A DNA stretch of 64,000 nt from Lachnoclostridium sp. An76 (lineage in GTDB: Bacteria > Bacillota > Clostridia > Lachnospirales > Lachnospiraceae). A program made the position numbers and the translations under genes. The stretch is from contig NZ_NFHL01000001.1 in the NCBI RefSeq assembly GCF_002161355.1, forward strand, positions 868,001 through 932,000. The letters run 5' to 3'. Numbering within the stretch: position 1 is the first letter of the stretch; each line of letters opens with the position of its first letter. Of this stretch, positions 27,267 through 36,097 are shown piece by piece. The notes under the pieces were generated by a model. The model searched no databases. It was not told where the DNA came from and saw only the letters and a list, made by a program, of their open reading frames with translations.

Positions 27267-28961
27267 CTACGCCATCACCACCAGGCATTCTTTCTCGCAA
27301 AATGCGATCCCATATTTAATGAGCCTCTTCATGCCGCAACGTTTCAGACCTTCCGCGTATTTCTTTTCCTCAATCTGCCTGAGTGCTTCCCGGCATGCCG
27401 CTTCCAGATTCCCATCATCCGCATATTTCAGTTCGATCACAATCCCCACTCTGTCCGGCGTCTGGATAGAGATGTTGCTGTAACCCTCACCGGTCTCCGC
27501 GTTGGACTTTACCAGCCAACTGTCCTGGTTCTGCAAAAGCCCGAGCAGCATCCCATGATAGAAGTTTTCCTTCATATTTTTCCGCACAGCCGTGTCCCGC
27601 ACACTGATGGAATCCCACAAATAATCTCCAAGCATTTCCTGGATCGTATCCGTATCACCATCCGGGAATGCCGCGCAGAAGCGGCTGATTCTTCCATGGT
27701 CTGCCTGAGTCATTTCTTCAAACCAGTCCTTTACCAGATCGATAAACAGATCCCTTACCTCCCGGTTCGGCAATGCCAGCTCCATCTTCTTTCCAGGTAC
27801 TCTCCTGCGGCATGTCAGGTACCCGGTGGAATAAAGGACGCTCCAGATATTATCAATGGAATCCTCTATCTCCCGGTAAGTCAGTTCCTGACGGATTGTT
27901 TTTGTGATCGTTCCACCATTGATCAGACACTCGATGTCATTTTTTGTGCTTTGGTTCGCTTTCTTCAGCAGCCGCCGGATCAGATCATTCCCGCTGGTGT
28001 TGGCCCAGTAATTCTCTGGTTCAGCGCTCTTATCTTTCAGCAGGATCTGGACATACTTTATAACGTCCCACGGACAGTACACAGATGTATCTCCAAAACG
28101 ATACCCATCATACCAATCCCGTACGGTGTCATGGAAATTATCCAGTCCGTAATAATCCAAAAGTTCTGTCACCTCATCTTCTGTGAATCCAAAACTATCG
28201 CAGAAATAGGGATCTGACATGGTCATTACGTTTAAATTATTCAGCCCTGTGAAAATGCTTTCCTTTGAGATCCTGAGACACCCGGTAAGTACAGCAAAGT
28301 ACAGGCTGTCATTCGTCTTCAGCGCATTTCCAAACAGATTGCGGATGAGAGATACCATCTCATCATAATATCCGCCCTGGAATGCCTTGTCCAGCGGGAC
28401 ATCATACTCGTCGATCAGCAGGATAGTTTTCTGGCCATAATGCCTGGCTAAAAGGCGAGAAAGTGTCTGAAGACTTGCTTCTGCCATTTTTTCTGTCATC
28501 GTGTAAATTCCGCCTTGTGATGAACCAACCTCTGTCAGCTGTGCATAGGCCTCTTTTTCGTCATTCGTCAATCTGTCACTGTCCTTTAAAAAGCGGAATC
28601 TTCCGGCCTCATTCCCGATCACCGTCCGTAATGCTGCAGACGCTGACTCATAATTTAAACCATCCACGCTTTTCAGACTGATGGAAATCACAGGGAACTT
28701 CCCCATGTATTTTTCACACAGTTCTTTTTCCTGCATGATCTTCAGTCCATTAAACAATGCCGGATCTTTCCCTGCCTCAAAAAAACATTTCAGCATGCTC
28801 ATATTGAGGGACTTGCCAAAGCGTCTGGGACGGGTAAACAAATTTACCTTTCCCCAGTTCTGTAACAACTCTTTGATAAACAAAGTTTTATCTACATAGT
28901 AAAAGTCTTCAGATGAGAATTCCTTAAAATTTTCAATTCCAATGGGAAGTTTTTTTCTCAT
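27267..28961 (-). CDS. AAA-ATPase / PD-(D/E)XK nuclease-like protein, copy 4 of 4
   Basis: 564 residues from ATG 28961 (MRKKLPIGIENF), 8 bp downstream of GGAG; an in-frame ATG at 29015 exists but the sequence between is not conserved with the paralogues. Walker A RPRRFGKSLN, Walker B ILLIDEYDVP and C-terminal VIELKYADDGNLEAAC are intact. It is the most diverged copy overall, but its central patch (VMTMSDPYFCDSFGFTEDEV onward) matches copy 1. It lies ~9 kb from the other three, next to the RADAR-like operon. Confidence 0.85.
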   Translation of the reverse strand: MRKKLPIGIENFKEFSSEDFYYVDKTLFIKELLQNWGKVNLFTRPRRFGKSLNMSMLKCFFEAGKDPALFNGLKIMQEKELCEKYMGKFPVISISLKSVDGLNYESASAALRTVIGNEAGRFRFLKDSDRLTNDEKEAYAQLTEVGSSQGGIYTMTEKMAEASLQTLSRLLARHYGQKTILLIDEYDVPLDKAFQGGYYDEMVSLIRNLFGNALKTNDSLYFAVLTGCLRISKESIFTGLNNLNVMTMSDPYFCDSFGFTEDEVTELLDYYGLDNFHDTVRDWYDGYRFGDTSVYCPWDVIKYVQILLKDKSAEPENYWANTSGNDLIRRLLKKANQSTKNDIECLINGGTITKTIRQELTYREIEDSIDNIWSVLYSTGYLTCRRRVPGKKMELALPNREVRDLFIDLVKDWFEEMTQADHGRISRFCAAFPDGDTDTIQEMLGDYLWDSISVRDTAVRKNMKENFYHGMLLGLLQNQDSWLVKSNAETGEGYSNISIQTPDRVGIVIELKYADDGNLEAACREALRQIEEKKYAEGLKRCGMKRLIKYGIAFCEKECLVVMA

Positions 28962-29120
28962 CTCCCCACACTCCTTTCCGACGCTGGTGACATAGCGCAG
29001 CTCCCAGGCTTTCACGCTGCTGTTTTCTGATTTTTCCGGTTTTCAACCAATATTTCTATCTCTGATGAATGAGCCTCGATCACAAGCATTCTTCTGTATC
29101 CGTGTCCTTCTGAATGGCGC

Positions 29121-29438
29121 TCAAAAGCCTCTCTGCCTTGCCTCCCGTATCGCTGTACAAATAAACTCTTCTGATGACAGACAGTCCATCACCGTAGAAG
29201 TTTTCACATGTTCCTCATCATGATACTTCCAGGCCTCAAAACGCAGTTGATCACTCAGTTCAAACCGGCTTAGCAACAGGGTCACTGTCATTATCCTGCC
29301 AAGCCCGCTTCTGACAGTTTCCAGTTCGTTGATATATGGATCGATTTCCCGTGGTCGTGGATCAAGACCGAATCTTATTTCCGTATAATGACCATCCCAT
29401 AATCTGGTAACTACAGTATTTTCTATATTTTTGTAGAA
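29121..29438 (-). pseudogene. In-frame open segment directly after rdrB, unknown remnant
   Basis: Right after the rdrB stop the same frame stays open for 106 codons until TGA at 29121. It contains RLWDGHYTEIRFGLDPRPRE and LSRFELSDQLRFEAWKYHDE, which look like genuine protein, with higher GC and codon use unlike rdrB. There is no good start codon before the internal ATG of RIMTVTLLLSR. It is either a decayed gene end joined to the island or a gene I cannot identify. The rest of 28962-29120 shows no gene. Confidence 0.4.
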
Positions 29439-32390
29439 TTAGATTGGAAAATCCAGTTTACTTTCATTATTTAATTCACTACGATGAGATTCCATTTCTC
29501 CTATAAACCCTTGATAAATTCCCATCTCTCTAATTTCATCTATCCACTGATAAATTTTACTTCTATTATACATAGGATTTCCGTTTTGATCCTTTTTCTT
29601 TTCCAATGCTAAAGCTAGTAATGCATACTCATTTTCAAGATATGTAGAAAACACTCCTTGATCATCTGTATTTATTGAGACTAGTGCTTGAGGACACATA
29701 GCAATCTTTTTCTGGTCATTTTCTAAGCTTTTATTATAAAACTTGATAATCGGATGGCTATCATACCTCTTAAAACTGCCGATTAAATAATTGGAAGATG
29801 GATTTGTCTCTATTCCAATTCCCTTCTGAGCAATATATTCCAATAACCTTTGTTGAACTTGTTCTAAACACTGAACTAATCTTGTACTTACTTTTACTTC
29901 AATATCTTCTTCGCCGATTTTTCTTGCTCTTTTATTATAATGGTACATAAAATACAAATAAGTACACTCTGGATTATACCTGATGTCAAATTCATCTGTA
30001 TCTTCCGCATTTACAGCATAATAATTCCATAAAGAATCTTCAAAATCTTTATGCATAAAAAAACCATTTTCATAACACTCCGGATCATCTCCTCTTAGTT
30101 TCCAGGAGTTGTAATATGTAGATATATGGAATTTATAATTTCCCCGACCATAAACATAAAATCCATCCCTGTACGCATCAACAAACTCATCTTTACGAGA
30201 CACAACATACTCTCTGAAATATTGCCTTGCGTTATGAATCACCTCATTCATAAAAGGTTCATTTAAATTCGCCCCATAAATTTCTTGAAATAATTCCTCA
30301 TATGTTTTTTCCAGAAGCACTGCCACGTCTTCATATTCTACCAGACCAAATTTTTGTATCTGATAATATAACCAAACAATATTATCCAGATAGTTCTGCT
30401 TCGATAAACTTACAATGTAATTTCGCCGTCTATACCATTCTACAATGTCTTCTCCAAGTACTAAACCATGCCCAATTCGATCTCCCCGCTCCAAATTACA
30501 AAATCGAATAACCTCGTCTATCGCTCTTAGTCCATCAATTATATCTTCACAATCCTCTCCTACATGATATGTAGTCCTTAGGCGCGGCAGCTTTTCTATA
30601 TTATCATTTTCCTCCATTTCCAAATAATATTGTTCTTTTTCGCCCTGTGCCTCAAAAAAGACTTCATGATTTTTTAAATATCTATATACCTGACCAAAAA
30701 CTTCTGGCCTGCAAGGGATTTCTGCTGAGCAGGCATCAATACCGTGAATTCGTCTCGCCACCTCATAATTATTTTTTCGCAATTCAGCTATGGCTATGGC
30801 CTGACTTTTTATTTTTTTTCTAAATTTATAATGCCGGTATTGTATGTCCCCATCTGGGAGATTTTCCGCCTTTTCGTCTTTCTCTTTGACAAAATGGAAT
30901 ACATAAAAGTATTTATTCCTATCCTTTGCATTAATTTTATTATCAAGTCTAGTTATATAATCAGCATCTTCTTTAGCCGTCTTTCTCGGCGATACTCTTG
31001 CCTCCAAAAAGCGAATCGGTTGGTTCTCCACAGTATCCCTCACTGCCATTTGAAGATATATATCTTCCATTTTAGTATCTTCCACAAAATCTTCTTTCCT
31101 ATTTTGATAATTCAAGAAATTATCAAATCCAATATTATGATTCACCTGTATCAATTCCGAGCGAATATAAATTTTTATTACCAAATAAGCATAGAACCAA
31201 TTTTTATATTTCTCATACGTTGTTGAATAAGAAAATATTTCTCTGAACATGGTATAAAGGAACCATCTTTCCCCTCCTAAAATTTCGTTACATCCGCTTA
31301 CAGATGATTCTCTCCCCCTTTTTCTCAATGCATTCAATGCATAATCCAAAGATGCATTGTCTTCTCTTGAAAACAAATCATCTATTTGGAATTCTCTGAT
31401 CTGTCTTTGTAAATTTGCAAGATAAAATTCAATATCATCTTCTGACGATTCCAGCAGCCTCTGAACCACTCTTTCAGTAAATTGATCATACAATTCATAA
31501 AATATCCTTTGTTCAAAAAACATTTTAAGCTGTTTTAGATTATAACGTCTGTGACCAAGATCTCTTAGAAGTGTCTCCTTATCTTCGTATCCATTTGCCC
31601 GAATCAGTGCCTCACTCATTTTATAGATAACCTCATTCGGATATACATAATGATCCTTAATATCCAGGAATTTTCCCGTAAGTTTTGCATAAAGAAAACA
31701 TCTCAAGAGTGCTGCTTTCCACCAATAAATAACAAGCGTATCATCTGAATATTCGGTCTGATAACGGCTTACTAAACGCTCTTTTTCATACTTTTTCAGT
31801 TTTTTAAAAAATTCTTTATTTGTCACGTCATTCATAAGGTTAATCCACGAGAGTGGAAACTGGGGAGCTGAACCTTTTAAGTGAAAATGGTTTTCTGCCA
31901 TCCCTTGTCCCAGAATACGATTCAAATATGCATTATTATGTCCTATAACCGGTCTCCAATAAAATTGCTCTCTCTTTCTAAAATGATGCAGATCATTATA
32001 AGCCAGAAAAGAAGTAGTAAATATATCCTCATCCAATTCATGAGATGTCATTCTCCATCTCAAAAGATTCTCATAACGACAAACAGGAATCCCATCATAT
32101 TCAATTAGCACATGCATAGCAAAAACACGTACAACATGAAACACGTTCATTTTATGCGATATTTGCCTATACGCCTTTCCTTCCAGCCAGTTTGTCTGCC
32201 GTTCATACTCGTCTCGCAAACAAGAATATAGATTATGTAACTCCGTATTAGAATAGTCATTTGCATAATATGTAGACAATCTCACAAATGACTCCTCACT
32301 GAAATCATCGTATGTAAGTTTATTTGTCAATATGGCTTTAGGCGGTATTTTCCCCAACATTATGCTCAACATTTTTCTAATATTATCCAT
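29439..32390 (-). CDS. rdrB: RdrB-like adenosine deaminase (RADAR)
   Basis: 983 residues. Adenosine-deaminase landmarks are all visible: MAENHFHLKGSAP with H-x-H at 168/170, TYHVGEDCEDIIDGL (the HAGE motif as HVGE), ERGDRIGHGLVLG, IETNPSSNYLIG at about 860-870 and VSINTDDQGVFST with Asp-Asp near 909-910. Large size and pairing with an RdrA-type ATPase identify RdrB. In RADAR, RdrB forms cage-like assemblies and deaminates adenosine to inosine in RNA or in (d)ATP on phage infection. Catalytic residues seem complete. The gene is very AT-rich, last of the operon, 26 bp after rdrA. Confidence 0.9.
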   Translation of the reverse strand: MDNIRKMLSIMLGKIPPKAILTNKLTYDDFSEESFVRLSTYYANDYSNTELHNLYSCLRDEYERQTNWLEGKAYRQISHKMNVFHVVRVFAMHVLIEYDGIPVCRYENLLRWRMTSHELDEDIFTTSFLAYNDLHHFRKREQFYWRPVIGHNNAYLNRILGQGMAENHFHLKGSAPQFPLSWINLMNDVTNKEFFKKLKKYEKERLVSRYQTEYSDDTLVIYWWKAALLRCFLYAKLTGKFLDIKDHYVYPNEVIYKMSEALIRANGYEDKETLLRDLGHRRYNLKQLKMFFEQRIFYELYDQFTERVVQRLLESSEDDIEFYLANLQRQIREFQIDDLFSREDNASLDYALNALRKRGRESSVSGCNEILGGERWFLYTMFREIFSYSTTYEKYKNWFYAYLVIKIYIRSELIQVNHNIGFDNFLNYQNRKEDFVEDTKMEDIYLQMAVRDTVENQPIRFLEARVSPRKTAKEDADYITRLDNKINAKDRNKYFYVFHFVKEKDEKAENLPDGDIQYRHYKFRKKIKSQAIAIAELRKNNYEVARRIHGIDACSAEIPCRPEVFGQVYRYLKNHEVFFEAQGEKEQYYLEMEENDNIEKLPRLRTTYHVGEDCEDIIDGLRAIDEVIRFCNLERGDRIGHGLVLGEDIVEWYRRRNYIVSLSKQNYLDNIVWLYYQIQKFGLVEYEDVAVLLEKTYEELFQEIYGANLNEPFMNEVIHNARQYFREYVVSRKDEFVDAYRDGFYVYGRGNYKFHISTYYNSWKLRGDDPECYENGFFMHKDFEDSLWNYYAVNAEDTDEFDIRYNPECTYLYFMYHYNKRARKIGEEDIEVKVSTRLVQCLEQVQQRLLEYIAQKGIGIETNPSSNYLIGSFKRYDSHPIIKFYNKSLENDQKKIAMCPQALVSINTDDQGVFSTYLENEYALLALALEKKKDQNGNPMYNRSKIYQWIDEIREMGIYQGFIGEMESHRSELNNESKLDFPI

Positions 32391-32416
32391 ATGCTATATT
32401 CTCCATAATACCTAAT

Positions 32417-34876
32417 TTATTGAAAGGAAGTATCTACTTCCCCCATCTCATTCTGAGAAATTGCAACTTTATATACGCTTATTAAAGCAGAAGAATCCTG
32501 ATCTGGCGCAGAATCTCTTTCTACCACATTTTTCAACCAATCAACTACAGGACACTCTCGAAAAATTTCCGTATAACCACATTTTTTTTCCACTTTCAAG
32601 TTATTTTTATAATACTCATCAACGTCTTGTAACTTTTTCTCAATCACATTTAAATATGACTTAATTGGCACTTTAATCTTTTCTTCATCCCCATAAATTG
32701 AAGTATCCCTTTTAATTTCAAGGTCTTGCGCCAAGTTCATCAACAATTCAATGTTATTGAACGGGAATGCCATTGTAGTATTATACTTATCTTTCCAATC
32801 ATCAAATTCTTTTCGAACACTATATTTTAAATAGTCTTTTTCTTTCAATTCTTTTTCAATCTTGGCAAAAATTCTATCATATTTTATACAGTTAAAAAAG
32901 AAACTTGAAACGCTAAAGGACTTATCACAATTAAATAATTGAATTTTAATCGACTGCTTTGAACCGGTTGTATTAGCAGATTCAGTTGGTAGAATATTTA
33001 TATATTGCTCTGTATCCTCATCTGCATTACAAAACATAAATATAAGCATCTGAATATCCCTAAAATATTTCTTATTGTCCTTTTCGTTGTCTTCAGTTTG
33101 ATTTTCTATTATATAATCATTAGTAAATACATAACCACTTCCACACTTAAGTTCAAACCTTCCAATATCCAACGGGACGCCCATGTTCTCAGACATAAAT
33201 TTAGGAAATATTTCGGATTCCCATGGCCCGAGTACTTCTCCATGCAAAATATAATCAATATATTTATTCCATCTTTCCGATTTATCTTTTTCATATTTCT
33301 GTAAAACAAAAAGACGTGATAACAGCATAGAATAATATGCTTTAATCCAGTTTGTAAATCCCCTGTTCTCCCGGCTTTCTTTTTCATACAAATGAAGCAT
33401 ATATAACATGCAACCAAAATCTCCGTATCTCACCAGCGAATTCCCTAACAAATGTAATTGAGAACTACAAAAATCAATTACATACTGATTCTTGTCTTTA
33501 AAAGATATTTCTCCTATCCTCTCTATAAGATGCTTTTCCTGTTTATTTAAGGGCTTCTGCAAATATTTATTTAATATCTCATTCCAAAACCATGTATAGT
33601 TTCCTCTTAATTCTCTTCTCTTATTGTCATCCAGATCCTTTCCTTCAAACTGTAAGATATCCGGCAGATCATGAAGATCCTTTGTAATTGCATTTATCAT
33701 CCGCAATGTTGATGGCTCTAAGTAATGTATTTCTTCACTAATCGGATCTACACAAAGCCCCAATTTATTATACATATTTCTTAATATCAGGTCTTTCCCT
33801 GTAAAACCTTCCCCTTGTTCGTCCTCATTATATGCATATTTTATTTCATCATATATAATCCCTGTTCGATTCTTTATCCCTGGCATAAAAACTTTCTTTC
33901 CCAAAGGAATGATTTTTTCCAGGTATTCCGTTCCAAGTCGCATGCTTCTTTGATATATTTCTTCAGCATCTTCGCTCGGACATTTTATTGAATATTCATT
34001 TACAAAATGTTTTTGGCAGACTCTTTCCATTTGTTCGTAATCAATAGCAAGCAATACTATTACATTTGGTATCATAAAATACCGCTGGATCTTTTCCAGC
34101 ATATCGAAACCTTTCGATGCATTCATATCCATATCATCAATGGTAATAACAAGATATCTGTTCTGCGGATATGTCTGATCCATGATCTCAGAATACTGCA
34201 TTATATCCAAATACTGACTTACTAATTTCTGAAATGCCTCTTTTATATTCTGACTAAAAGACAGCTTCTTTAAAGGATCCAATGAAATGCCGCCATCCTG
34301 TCTGAAAATGTCCGATTTATTATTCAAATTTTTAAGACCGGCATACACATTATTGAAACAGCGATAAAGTTCACGTTTTTTATAATCATAATCATTTCTT
34401 CTCTCAAGGGCTGCTTCCTGATCCAACTCCATAAATTTTTTGAGCATCTTTACCAGAACCAGCTCCAGCAAATCTTCATCCTGTTCCAGCAAAGCCGCAT
34501 CTATATACTCAAGCCCTGTAAACATGACCTTTTCATCATCTTTATCAGTAACACGATACTCATCTATTTCTGCTCTGGATATTAGCTTATAATAGTCTTT
34601 AAGATATTCCAGATACGAAAGCATTGCCGATGTCTTTCCAGATCCCCGCCTCCCTACAAAAGCCAGGACATTACAGATCTGTTGTCTATTTCTGTATTCT
34701 GTTCCGCTCTTTTTATAGTCCTCATTTAACTGGTGATTTCTCTCCACTATTTCACGAACAGCAAAACTGGCTTTTGAATACTCTTCACTAAATACAGAAT
34801 TTTCGAAACTATCTACCGCTTCGTAACGCACCCCATATGCATATCCCAATTTTACTATTTTTTTATCTTCTGTCAT
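32417..34876 (-). CDS. rdrA: RdrA-like AAA ATPase (RADAR)
   Basis: About 819 residues; ATG 34876 is chosen because AAAGGG lies 9 bp upstream (the ATG at 34885 directly abuts it). Walker A is FVGRRGSGKTSAM around residue 75-85; Walker B is YLVITIDDMDMN, with IVLLAIDYEQMERV a little further on as in KAP/STAND-like ATPases. Size and position next to a RdrB-type deaminase match RdrA, which assembles into rings that load substrate or sense infection for RdrB. No transmembrane helices, so not a classical KAP. It shares the low GC of its operon neighbours. Confidence 0.85.
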   Translation of the reverse strand: MTEDKKIVKLGYAYGVRYEAVDSFENSVFSEEYSKASFAVREIVERNHQLNEDYKKSGTEYRNRQQICNVLAFVGRRGSGKTSAMLSYLEYLKDYYKLISRAEIDEYRVTDKDDEKVMFTGLEYIDAALLEQDEDLLELVLVKMLKKFMELDQEAALERRNDYDYKKRELYRCFNNVYAGLKNLNNKSDIFRQDGGISLDPLKKLSFSQNIKEAFQKLVSQYLDIMQYSEIMDQTYPQNRYLVITIDDMDMNASKGFDMLEKIQRYFMIPNVIVLLAIDYEQMERVCQKHFVNEYSIKCPSEDAEEIYQRSMRLGTEYLEKIIPLGKKVFMPGIKNRTGIIYDEIKYAYNEDEQGEGFTGKDLILRNMYNKLGLCVDPISEEIHYLEPSTLRMINAITKDLHDLPDILQFEGKDLDDNKRRELRGNYTWFWNEILNKYLQKPLNKQEKHLIERIGEISFKDKNQYVIDFCSSQLHLLGNSLVRYGDFGCMLYMLHLYEKESRENRGFTNWIKAYYSMLLSRLFVLQKYEKDKSERWNKYIDYILHGEVLGPWESEIFPKFMSENMGVPLDIGRFELKCGSGYVFTNDYIIENQTEDNEKDNKKYFRDIQMLIFMFCNADEDTEQYINILPTESANTTGSKQSIKIQLFNCDKSFSVSSFFFNCIKYDRIFAKIEKELKEKDYLKYSVRKEFDDWKDKYNTTMAFPFNNIELLMNLAQDLEIKRDTSIYGDEEKIKVPIKSYLNVIEKKLQDVDEYYKNNLKVEKKCGYTEIFRECPVVDWLKNVVERDSAPDQDSSALISVYKVAISQNEMGEVDTSFQ

Positions 34877-34900
34877 TTTTCTCATCCCTTTTTCATTATC

Positions 34901-36097
34901 CTATTTTTGACAATCTATTATATTTGACAATCTGCCCTTCATTAAATCTTTTAATTTTGATTGATCTTTTATTGTAATAAATTTTTCTAAATCATCAAAG
35001 AACCGATTATTTTTTTGAGCGAACCACATAACCTCATTCATCCTCTCATTATATTTTTCCACCAATTTAGGATTCTTTAGTATCCGGCTCCATATCAATC
35101 CCTTGCTCAAATAAGATTTGTATAAATACTCCGCCTCCAATGGTGTAAGTCTGCCTCTGTCTTTTCTATACTCCAACATTTCTATTATTCTGTCATATAA
35201 ATCAAATGCCTGACCTATCTCTTCTCTTTTTTCACACAACTTAGCCAATTTATATAAGGGCCTGAAAAAATATTGATTCTTTCTATAGGATGCTATATAG
35301 CAGTTTTCCGCCTTTTCATATTCCCTGGTTTTCCAAAAATACTTACCAAGTTCATAGACTAATTGATAGTCATTAGCTGCATTAAAATCACAATATAAAG
35401 ACATAAACGAAGTAGAATAATACTCCCCGCCAATAATATCTGCACATAAATTTCCTACTGCGGAATACTCACCATATTCAGCAAATAATTTTTCAGCCTG
35501 CTGGCTCAGCTTATAATCACAGGGCTGCTTTAATTTTTGGTTGACATCGTTCATTCTCCATTTAATAAATAGTTCGATATACCACGAGTGAAATTTATCG
35601 TTTTTAATAATATCGTTTTTCATTACCTTGTACAGGGCAAGCTTATATATTTCATAGGCTTGCTCAAGTAATTGAGGATCTTTATATATACATTGATGAT
35701 AAATATGTGCAGCTAATAGATCTGTCCAATTATATTCTCGAGCTATTTCTTTCAAAACAATATCCGAATCGTAAAGGACATCAATCAAGGAGTACAAAAT
35801 TTCCAAATTATAATTAGAATATTTTTTTAAACTGTCAATACATAAAGTATTATGATCCAACTCACCACAATCCTTAAGTTTCATCACAAAAACATCTTTA
35901 GTATTGTCAATACCCTCTATAAAATTTATCCATCGCTCTGTCCCTAAATATAGATATTTACATTCTTTTTTCTTTTGTTTTTTTGGTTTATTTAAAGCAT
36001 AAAGACCAACTTCAATACCACATAGATGAAAAAACAGCTCCAACCAGAGTGCCAGCGCCTGTTTTACAGACTCATATACAATAATAATATTATTCAT
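34901..36097 (-). CDS. Helical-repeat (TPR-like) protein in the RADAR-like operon, unknown
   Basis: 398 residues; ATG 36097 overlaps the HAM1-SIR2 stop by 8 bp, and rdrA starts 24 bp after its end. The first ~60 residues (NNIIIVYESVKQALALWLEL ... CKYLYLGTERWINFI) look like a small alpha/beta domain. The rest is alpha-helical with TPR-like pairs, e.g. ELGKYFWKTREYEKAENCYI and LAKLCEKREEIGQAFDLYDR. No enzyme motif seen. Its place between the HAM1-SIR2 gene and rdrA suggests an adaptor joining them. It is not a standard RADAR gene. Confidence 0.7.
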   Translation of the reverse strand: MNNIIIVYESVKQALALWLELFFHLCGIEVGLYALNKPKKQKKKECKYLYLGTERWINFIEGIDNTKDVFVMKLKDCGELDHNTLCIDSLKKYSNYNLEILYSLIDVLYDSDIVLKEIAREYNWTDLLAAHIYHQCIYKDPQLLEQAYEIYKLALYKVMKNDIIKNDKFHSWYIELFIKWRMNDVNQKLKQPCDYKLSQQAEKLFAEYGEYSAVGNLCADIIGGEYYSTSFMSLYCDFNAANDYQLVYELGKYFWKTREYEKAENCYIASYRKNQYFFRPLYKLAKLCEKREEIGQAFDLYDRIIEMLEYRKDRGRLTPLEAEYLYKSYLSKGLIWSRILKNPKLVEKYNERMNEVMWFAQKNNRFFDDLEKFITIKDQSKLKDLMKGRLSNIIDCQK

